In this document: positions 1 to 7,591 of the stretch, piece after piece
Layout of the letters: each line of letters starts with the position of its first letter
How positions within the stretch are numbered: the stretch's first letter is position 1
Assembly: GCA_030597345.1 (NCBI GenBank)
Contig: JAUVSA010000074.1
Location: 1-8,650, forward strand
Source: Bacillota bacterium
GTDB taxonomy: Bacteria; Armatimonadota; Hebobacteria; Hebobacterales; Hebobacteraceae
DNA length: 8,650 nt
Direction of reading: 5' to 3'
Notes under the pieces: model-generated
Told to the model about the DNA's origin: nothing
The model's database searches: none
What the model saw: the letters and a program-made list of their open reading frames with translations, nothing else
Program-made: the position numbers and the translations under genes

Positions 1-2738
1 CCGGGCCGAGGTCGATTATGTGGTCCGCGCACTTGATGACATCCGGGTTGTGCTCGATCACGAACACGGTATTGCCGGCCTCTGTGAGGCGGCGCAGCAC
101 GTCGAGGAGCTTCTGGATGTCTGCGAAGTGAAGCCCGGTGGTGGGCTCGTCGAGGAGGTAAAGGGTGCGGCCTGTCTGGCGGCGGGAGAGCTCAGTGGCG
201 AGCTTGACGCGCTGCGCCTCCCCACCGGAAAGGGTGGTCGCAGGCTGGCCGAGCTTTATGTAGCCGAGGCCAACGTCGTGAATCGTCCGGAACTTCGAGG
301 CAATGGGTGGTATGTTCGCGAAGAACTCGACCGCTTCGCGGACGGTCATGTTCAGCACCTCAGCGATGTTGCGGCCCTTATATGTGACCTCCAGGGTTTC
401 CCGGTTGTACCGAGCGCCCCGACAGACCTCGCAGGGCACGTACACGTCGGGGAGAAAGTGCATCTCGATCTTGATAATGCCATCCCCCCGACAGGCCTCA
501 CAACGTCCGCCGCGGACATTGAAGGAGAAACGGCCGGGCTTGTATCCGCGCATGCGGGCCTCCGGCGTCTGCGCGAAGAGGGACCGGATCTTATCGAAGA
601 CGCCGGTGTAGGTGGCGGGGTTGGAGCGCGGCGTCCTGCCGATGGCAGACTGGTCTATGTCGATGACCTTGTCTATGTGCTCTACTCCCCTGATCTCGTC
701 ATGCTCGCCCCAGGCGGTACGAGCATTGTGCAGCGTGTGGGCGAGCCGACGATACAGGATGTCCTCCATCAGCGTGGACTTCCCGGAGCCGGAGACGCCG
801 GTCAGACAGGTGAAGACACCGAGGGGGATGCGGACATCTATGTTCTTCAGGTTGTGGTGGCGCGCTCCCTTGACCGTCAGGAAGTGGCCATTGTTTTCGC
901 GGCGCGGGGGCACCGGGATTGACCGTCGGCCGGTGAGGTAGTCTCCGGTGATAGATTGGGGACACGAGCAGATCGCTTCGACGTCACCTACCGCGACGAC
1001 GTGGCCGCCATTCTCGCCGGCCCCGGGACCGATGTCGATCACCCAGTCGGCCGTGCGAATGGTCTCTTCATCGTGCTCGACGACGATGATCGTGTTGCCG
1101 AGGTCGCGCAGATTCAGGAGGGTGTCGAGGAGGCGCCGGTTGTCCCGTTGGTGCAGACCGACGGAGGGCTCGTCGAGGATGTACAGCACTCCCATCAGGC
1201 CGGACCCGATCTGAGTGGCGAGGCGGATGCGCTGGGCCTCGCCGCCGGCCAGGGGAGCAGCCGCGCGAGCGAGCGTGAGGTAGTCCAGTCCCACGTTGAT
1301 GAGGAAGCCGAGGCGGGTGCGGATCTCCTTCAACACCTGGCGCGCGATCTGCCTCTGTCTGGCGCTGAGGGAGAGGCCGTCGAAGAACCCCATGGCCTGG
1401 CGTATCGACCTCGCAGAGACCTCCGCGATGTTCTTGCCGCCAATTGTCACCGCGAGGCTCTCCGGCCTGAGCCGCGCCCCGTTGCAGGCCGGGCATGGTT
1501 TGATAGCCGTGAACGCTTCGAGGTAGGCGTGCGTGGAGTCGGACTCGCCGTCTTCGTACTCCCGGCGCAGATAATAGAGGATGCCCCGGAAACGGGTGTT
1601 GTAGACACGGAGGCGGCCCCCCGCGACCCCGGAACCTAACGCGGACGGGTTCCTCGGCTCCCCGCAGCAGGATACCGAGCTTCCGCTTCGCGAGAGCCTT
1701 CACCGGTACGTCGCAGTCGATGTCGAATTCCTGACACACAGTGCGCAGGAGTGCCTTGTGGTACTGCGAGCTGAAGCTGCGCCAGGGCAGGATGGCGCCC
1801 TCGTTAATCGTCATTCTAGGGTCGGGGATGATGAGCGCTTCATCCAGCTCGTTGCTGGTGCCGAGGCCCATGCAGTCAGGGCAGGCCCCGTGAGGGGTGT
1901 TGAAGGAGAACAGGCGCGGCTGAAGCTCCTCGAAGCTGCGTTCGCATTGCAGGCAGGCAAAGCGCTCGCTGAACTGCATCTCCTCGCCCGGAGGATCTCC
2001 CCCCTTCGGGCCCTGTACGGGCTGCACGATGGCGACCCCGTTTCCGACGCGGAGGGCGAGCTCCATGGAGTCGGCGAGGCGCTTCCGCGCGGTGGGGCGC
2101 ACGATGATGCGGTCCACCACGATTTCGATGGTATGCTGCTTGTAGCGTGCGAGGCGGAGCTCGCCGGCCTCTGATAGCTCGACGACGTCGCCATCTGCTC
2201 GCACGCGCGCGAAGCCCTGGCGCCGGATATCCTCAAAGATCTGTCGGTACTCGCCCTTTCTCCCTCTGACCACGGGGCCGAGGATCAGGAGGCGCGGGCC
2301 CTCGGGCAGTTGCAGGACCTGGTCAACGATCTGCTCGACGGTCTGCCGCACGATAGGGCGGCCGCACTCGGGACAGTGAGGCTGGCCGATGCGAGCCCAC
2401 AGCAGCCGCATATGGTCGTAGATCTCGTTGACGGTAGCGACCGTCGAGCGGGGATTGCGGGTGGCGGACTTCTGGTCTATCGCTACCGCGGGCGAGAGAC
2501 CTTCGATGAAATCGACATCCGGCTTATCCATCTCGCCGAGGAACTGACGGGCATAGGCGGAGAGAGACTCGACGTAGCGGCGCTGCCCCTCCGCGTAGAT
2601 GGTATCGAAGGCAAGAGACGACTTGCCCGACCCGGAGAGCCCCGTGATGACGACGAGCTTGTCCCTGGGTATCTCGACCGTGATGTTCTTCAGGTTGTGC
2701 TGTCTAGCGCCGCGGACGACGATCTTGTCAGTGGCCAT
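1..2738 (-). CDS. uvrA: UvrA, excinuclease ABC subunit A (3'-truncated by window edge; one frameshift)
   Basis: UvrA is the DNA-damage-recognition ATPase of nucleotide excision repair; as a dimer it finds lesions and loads UvrB. Reading from ATG at 2738, visible elements are Walker A GLSGSGKS (residues 33-40), zinc site Cys262/265/286/289, signature I LAGGE (496-500), Walker B I with Asp522-Glu523, Walker [12 protein letters not shown] (647-655), zinc site Cys746/749/769/772, signature II LSGGE (836-840) and Walker B II Asp863-Glu864. An in-frame TGA lies two codons upstream, so ATG 2738 is the first possible start; the ribosome site is weak (GGGGAG, 15 nt away). The frame breaks after residue 373 at a six-base run (1617-1622). 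Skipping one base restores perfect UvrA similarity for 539 more codons up to the window edge. About 912 residues are present, against roughly 940-950 usual. If the indel is real, translation ends at 1068 after 556 aa and the gene is a pseudogene. Signature I carries Ala where Ser is usual. Confidence 0.96.
1617..1622 (-). other. Frameshift site in uvrA: run of six C (six G on the coding strand)
   Basis: Upstream codons read R-G-R-G and then give non-UvrA sequence (P-P-P-C-L). Dropping one G from the run gives [14 protein letters not shown], the expected UvrA sequence. The restored frame stays open from 1618 to position 2 and contains both zinc cysteine pairs and both C-terminal ATPase motifs. 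This is a single-base insertion in a homopolymer, most simply a sequencing or assembly error or a recent mutation. Confidence 0.9.
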
Positions 2739-2804
2739 GCTTCAGCACCATCGCTCCCCGGACAGGGGGCCTACGCGTCGGCAAGCAGCCTGTCTCGGCT
2801 CATA

Positions 2805-2836
2805 GTGTCATCCTGAGCGCAGCGAAGGATCCATTC
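2805..2836 (+). repeat. Left copy of inverted hairpin repeat flanking the GIY-YIG gene
   Basis: A 32-bp element begins 18 bp beyond the stop codon of the GIY-YIG gene and reads away from the centre of that gene. It starts GTGTCATCCTGAG and ends GGATCCATTC. It folds as a 5-bp stem ATCCT/AGGAT (2810-2814 with 2826-2830), an internal loop GA/GA (2815-2816 with 2824-2825), a stem GC/GC (2817-2818 with 2822-2823) and a triloop GCA (2819-2821). The partner copy at 3209-3242 is in opposite orientation. This copy also lies in the 5' leader of uvrA, 67 bp upstream of its start. Nothing else in the 116-bp gap 2739-2854 is convincing. Confidence 0.8.
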
Positions 2837-2854
2837 CCGTCCCGTCAGGGCACA

Positions 2855-3163
2855 TCAGTTCCCCGACAACTTACCGTGCCACCCTTCACTCAAGTCTCGC
2901 CATCGTGAGTTGGCCGACTCGATGAGATCAACCTTCCGCGCCCTTCGCCATCCCTTAATCTGCTTCTCCGTGGCAATCGCGTCCACCACTTCACCGTAAC
3001 TCTCGAAGCACACCACGCGGGTGATACCGTACTTGCGCGTGAAGCCGGCAACCAGGTTCTGCTTATGTTCGAATACGCGCCGCTCGAGATCGTTTGTGAC
3101 TCCCACATAGAGCGTGCAAGTCCGGCTCGCCATGATGTAGACGAAATACGTCCTGCCGCTCAC
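2855..3163 (-). CDS. Small stand-alone GIY-YIG nuclease (YhbQ/COG2827-like)
   Basis: A 102-aa predicted metal-dependent endonuclease made of little more than the GIY-YIG core. The GIY triplet is VYI (residues 8-10) and the YIG triplet is YVG (19-21). They are followed by the family motif TNDLERR-VFEHK with catalytic-type Arg28/Arg29 and His33, and by TEKQIKGW with the metal-binding-type Glu66. Length and motif order match the small single-domain family rather than UvrC, which carries the same fold at its N-terminus but is about 600 aa. The start is GTG at 3163, because an in-frame TAG directly precedes it and a ribosome site AGGGAAG (3169-3175) lies 5 nt upstream. The gene separates uvrB from uvrA and is bracketed by inverted hairpin repeats. 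Hand-counted GC over 2881-3120 is about 57%, against about 62% in sampled uvrB rows, a weak hint of separate origin. The biological substrate is unknown. Confidence 0.92.
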   Translation of the reverse strand: MSGRTYFVYIMASRTCTLYVGVTNDLERRVFEHKQNLVAGFTRKYGITRVVCFESYGEVVDAIATEKQIKGWRRARKVDLIESANSRWRDLSEGWHGKLSGN

Positions 3164-3168
3164 CTACG

Positions 3169-3175
3169 CTTCCCT
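3169..3175 (-). promoter_or_regulatory. Ribosome binding site of the GIY-YIG gene
   Basis: AGGGAAG on the minus strand lies 5 nt before the GTG start at 3163. It supports that GTG over later ATGs such as the one at residue 11. The hairpin at 3181-3197 lies 5 nt further upstream, close enough to affect ribosome access. Confidence 0.6.
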
Positions 3176-3180
3176 TTGTC

Positions 3181-3197
3181 CCTGACCTTCGGTCAGG
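3181..3197 (-). repeat. Perfect 7-bp hairpin upstream of the GIY-YIG ribosome site
   Basis: CCTGACC (3181-3187) and GGTCAGG (3191-3197) are exact reverse complements around a 3-nt loop. On the minus, coding strand the loop is GAA, again a GNA triloop like those in the flanking repeats. No T-run follows, so it is not a typical terminator. It may belong to the same repeat unit as 3209-3242, since the two are only 11 bp apart. Confidence 0.65.
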
Positions 3198-3208
3198 AAC
3201 CTCTCAAC

Positions 3209-3242
3209 GAATGGATTCTTCGGCTTCGCCTCAGAATGACAC
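3209..3242 (-). repeat. Right copy of inverted hairpin repeat flanking the GIY-YIG gene
   Basis: A 34-bp element on the minus strand, beginning GTGTCATTCTGAG and ending GAATCCATTC, matches the left copy at 2805-2836 in inverted orientation. It folds as stem ATTCT/AGAAT (3237-3233 with 3219-3215), internal loop GA/GA, stem GGC/GCC (3230-3228 with 3224-3222) and triloop GAA (3227-3225). Against the left copy, the third outer-stem pair changes from C-G to T-A with both sides altered, the triloop changes GCA to GAA, and the inner stem gains one pair. It ends 45 bp upstream of the GTG start. Confidence 0.8.
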
Positions 3243-3259
3243 CCATGGGGCCATTGCCC

Positions 3260-3288
3260 GTTGGGCAGGAGGCAAGCTCCTGCCCAAC
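3260..3288. repeat. Perfect 12-bp inverted repeat just after uvrB
   Basis: GTTGGGCAGGAG (3260-3271) and CTCCTGCCCAAC (3277-3288) pair without mismatch around a 5-nt loop. It begins 12 nt after the uvrB stop codon, where a terminator would sit, but no T-run follows on the minus strand (the next bases are GGGCAATGG). It could be a T-less terminator, an mRNA 3'-end stabiliser or a dispersed repeat unit. A competing hairpin, TGCCC/GGGCA at 3255-3267, shares its 3263-3267 arm. Confidence 0.75.
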
Positions 3289-3300
3289 ACAGATGCTGGG

Positions 3301-5325
<2,025 letters not shown>

Positions 5326-5339
5326 AGCTCCTCGCACGC

Positions 5340-5348
5340 ATTATAACA
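5340..5348 (-). promoter_or_regulatory. Extended -10 promoter of uvrB
   Basis: On the minus strand TGT directly precedes a consensus TATAAT (TATAAT at 5345-5340, TGT at 5348-5346), an ideal extended -10 element. The best -35 match at 18-bp spacing is TTCATC (3 of 6), which an extended -10 can tolerate. Predicted start near 5333 leaves a leader of about 8 nt (GAGGAGCT) before ATG 5325. It implies that uvrB has its own promoter, separate from the upstream barrel gene. Confidence 0.65.
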
Positions 5349-5352
5349 TACC

Positions 5353-5362
5353 AACGGGTGTT
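5353..5362. promoter_or_regulatory. Possible LexA-like operator (AAC-N4-GTT) in the uvrB promoter
   Basis: AACGGGTGTT is a dyad AAC-N4-GTT, sharing the inner six positions of the Gram-positive-type LexA box GAAC-N4-GTTC; the outer G and C are not matched. It lies in the spacer 7 bp upstream of the -10 box, a usual place for a repressor. uvrB is an SOS gene in many bacteria. Such a short dyad arises often by chance, so this is tentative. Confidence 0.25.
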
Positions 5363-5397
5363 TGATGAAGCTGCAGGGAGGGGCAATATGGCGCGGA

Positions 5398-7491
5398 TCA
5401 GTACGTTGCCGCGCTGAGTTCGAGCCAGAGGTTGCGGCCCCCCGAGTAGGTGTACCCATAGCCGTGCAGTCCGACCCAGGGCCGGCTGTCGTACTGCCCG
5501 TGGCCCTCCGGCGAGTAGCAGAGCGCGGCACGATAGCGGCCGACCAGCCGGGTAACGGCGAAGCGCGAGCTGGCCAGACTGTACTCGCCGATGTGCGAGA
5601 AGAAATGGCTTGCCTCTATGCTCCAGAACGGCCGCCCTACGGCGTCGGAGCCAAATGGGAGCGCGCGCGACACGCTGACCGTCCCGAACAAGCGGCTGCC
5701 GTCGAGTTCCCTGGAGGCATTCGCCCGCACCGAAAACTGCTTGATCGTGGCGGTTCCGTTCAGGCGCAGCCTCTGCCGCCCAAACGTGAACACAGAGGGC
5801 CGGATGCTCGCCGGTGTCGAGGCATAGTCGTAGCTGAGACGCACGTGGTCCGTGGGCCCGAAGCGCCGAGTAAGGCTCAGGTGGCCGTCGAGCACGCTTT
5901 GCCCTCCGCCCGAGAGGCCCCAGGCGTATCCTGTCATCAGCCTGGCGGTTAGCTGCGTCTTGCTCCCGAGCTGCCGCGCTGGCAGATCGAAATTGAGGTT
6001 GATCCCGGGAGACGTGGTCCGGCCTGTGCTCTCCCGCGCGATCTCAAGCACTTCCCCGCTCTCTACATCCACCAGAAGCTCCGATTGATCGCTGTGTCTC
6101 CAAGAATGCCGCAGGTGGAAGACGGGGTTCATCAGCACCCCGGAGCCCACGTGAAAAGTACGAGTGCGATACGACAGATCGGTGAAGTAGTGCTCTGAGG
6201 TGCCGAAGTCGCTCCGGGAAGCCGCCAGCGACAGGCGGCCGCCGCCCACCGGGCGGAAGACGTTCAAGCCGCTCGAGCGCAAGCGCGGACCACCATCCTC
6301 GAATGTGACCACACTAGCATCAAGGTTGCATCGGGCCCCGCCGCCGAGCTCATGCCGGTGCTCCCACCGCACACCGCGGTCGGGATGGAGCACATCATCC
6401 AGGGCGAATGACCCTTCGCTGTGGCCCTCCCGGATGTACTCCTCGCGCAGTCCGACTGCCCATCCCGGTTCATACCGCGCCCCACCGCCCATACGGTTCC
6501 GGCTGATGTGAAGCGATCCCACGTGGCGGCCACTGGCGCGGTAGTAGAAGGGGAAGTCCAGATTCACTCCCGCGCCCGAGCTGTATCCCAGGGCGTTCCC
6601 GAAGACCGCGCTCCCGTAGCCGGGTTCGAGCACGTGTCGGCGCAGGCTCATCACGCGGGTGCCATCCACATAGAAGGTAGCGTGATCCAGAATGATCTTG
6701 CGCCCAGGCTGAATAACGGCCCGCCGTGCCTTCACCCAGGTGCGCGTCTCGTCGGTGCGGAGTGGCTCCCACAGGCAGGAATCCTCCGCCGTATCCGGGC
6801 GCGTTTCCAGCGCATCGCCCTCTACCAGCAGCTTCTCGACCTCGCCTGTGATTCGCAGCAGGCGGCCGCGGAGAGAGCCAAGCTCGTAGCGCAGGGCATC
6901 GGCCTCCAGCACGCGGGTGCCCGAGCGCAGCATCACGTTCCCCTGCGCACACACAACCTTCGGCTTCATATCGTACTGGATGCTGTCGGCGCGGATCTCG
7001 ATCGTCTGGTACTTGAGTTCGGCCGCCCATGTGGCGACGAAGACCTGTCGATCCGCACTGTACGAGAGCTCGTCGGCGGTGAGTTCGATCATGCGCGAGC
7101 CCGGCGAGGCGCTTCCTGGGGCGGCGAGGAACTCGACCTCAGTGCTGCTGCGGACGCCGCCGACGATGGCCGACACCAAAGCCATCCCCGTGGTGTTAGA
7201 CGCCATCAACACAGTCTGGGCAAGCCCGCCAAGCGTCTCCACCGGCGACAGAATCTCGCCCAGCGTGGTGACGAAATGGACCGCTGTCCCATCAGGCGCG
7301 GGCGCACCGAACGCGTCGGTGACCTCCACGAAGATGACAACACGCGCTTCACCGTCGGCAGGGACACGACAGGGATCGGCCCGTATCATCAAGCTGGGGC
7401 CAACCAGCGATGCCTGCGCAGTGGCAGTCAGCAGCGCGACCGCCCCTGCGAGAACGAGCAGGCAAGTCCAGTGTGTGCGGGCCCTCGGCAT
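5398..7491 (-). CDS. Exported Big_1-OstA-LptD-like outer-membrane barrel protein
   Basis: A 697-aa protein not matching standard LptD in layout. Residues 1-28 form a signal peptide (basic start, hydrophobic LLVLAGAVALLTATAQA, cleavage after AQA; no lipobox cysteine). Residues about 33-122 resemble a Big_1/invasin-type Ig domain (SLMIRADPCRVPADGEA, then VTDAFGAPAPDGTAVHF). Residues about 135-215 are OstA/LptA-like (ELTADELSY, EIRADSIQYD, CAQGNVMLRSG, VLEADALRYE), the fold that bridges LPS across the periplasm. Residues about 250-290 (WVKARRAVIQPGRKI-ILDHATFYVDGTRV) match the N-domain to barrel transition of LptD. The rest, about 300-697, has alternating polar and aromatic residues of beta-strands and ends in Tyr, as outer-membrane barrels often do. 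A role in LPS or lipid export or assembly is inferred. ATG 7491 is preferred for the signal peptide; no clear ribosome site is visible. The stop lies 72 bp before uvrB. Confidence 0.8.
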   Translation of the reverse strand: MPRARTHWTCLLVLAGAVALLTATAQASLVGPSLMIRADPCRVPADGEARVVIFVEVTDAFGAPAPDGTAVHFVTTLGEILSPVETLGGLAQTVLMASNTTGMALVSAIVGGVRSSTEVEFLAAPGSASPGSRMIELTADELSYSADRQVFVATWAAELKYQTIEIRADSIQYDMKPKVVCAQGNVMLRSGTRVLEADALRYELGSLRGRLLRITGEVEKLLVEGDALETRPDTAEDSCLWEPLRTDETRTWVKARRAVIQPGRKIILDHATFYVDGTRVMSLRRHVLEPGYGSAVFGNALGYSSGAGVNLDFPFYYRASGRHVGSLHISRNRMGGGARYEPGWAVGLREEYIREGHSEGSFALDDVLHPDRGVRWEHRHELGGGARCNLDASVVTFEDGGPRLRSSGLNVFRPVGGGRLSLAASRSDFGTSEHYFTDLSYRTRTFHVGSGVLMNPVFHLRHSWRHSDQSELLVDVESGEVLEIARESTGRTTSPGINLNFDLPARQLGSKTQLTARLMTGYAWGLSGGGQSVLDGHLSLTRRFGPTDHVRLSYDYASTPASIRPSVFTFGRQRLRLNGTATIKQFSVRANASRELDGSRLFGTVSVSRALPFGSDAVGRPFWSIEASHFFSHIGEYSLASSRFAVTRLVGRYRAALCYSPEGHGQYDSRPWVGLHGYGYTYSGGRNLWLELSAATY

Positions 7492-7546
7492 GTGCGTGTC
7501 AGATGCTAGGCGCAGCCCGACAGAGTCGGCCTCTCACATTCACGAA

Positions 7547-7571
7547 GGCGGGGCCCCCAGGGGGCCCCGCC
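7547..7571 (-). terminator. Very strong GC hairpin after the right-edge gene, probable terminator
   Basis: GGCGGGGCCCCC (7547-7558) and GGGGGCCCCGCC (7560-7571) are perfect complements around one central base, a 25-bp palindrome. It begins 20 nt after the stop at 7592 and is followed on the minus strand by TTCGTGAATG, so there is no real U-tract. Its position between a stop codon and the next gene suggests a high-GC terminator of the type without a U-tail. A small dyad, CCGAC/GTCGG at 7517-7529, lies further down in the leader of the barrel gene. Nothing else is evident in the 100-bp gap 7492-7591. Confidence 0.5.
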
Positions 7572-7591
7572 GTAGACGGCCGCGGGGGACG

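Noticed and set aside
484..489. Second run of six C in uvrA as another frameshift
   Set aside because: Translation across it gives the expected C-R-G-D-G-I-I-K of the zinc module, so the frame is intact there.
20..922. Plus-strand open frame (300 codons) antisense to uvrA
   Set aside because: The minus strand in this interval is UvrA with the second zinc site and ATPase motifs; the plus frame is a shadow.
2761..2794. Inverted repeat GACAGG/CCTGTC in the uvrA leader
   Set aside because: Only 6-bp arms with a 22-nt loop; likely chance in a GC-rich gap.
2855..3163. GIY-YIG gene as a uvrC fragment completing a uvrBxA cluster
   Set aside because: The sequence has the small-family motifs TNDLERR and TEKQIKGW, normal single-domain length and its own start and stop; no UvrC middle or HhH regions are present.
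2805..3288. CRISPR array
   Set aside because: The repeats are two inverted copies plus unrelated palindromes, not direct repeats with regular spacers, and no cas genes are near.
5326..5337. GTG at 5337 as uvrB start (adds M-R-G-A)
   Set aside because: It lies 3 bp after the -10 box and so upstream of the predicted transcription start, and UvrB proteins usually begin at the ATG position.
6421..7509. Plus-strand open frame (362 codons) antisense to the barrel gene
   Set aside because: The minus strand has a signal peptide, an OstA-like domain and barrel features. The plus reading is Arg/His/Ala-rich, typical of an antisense frame.
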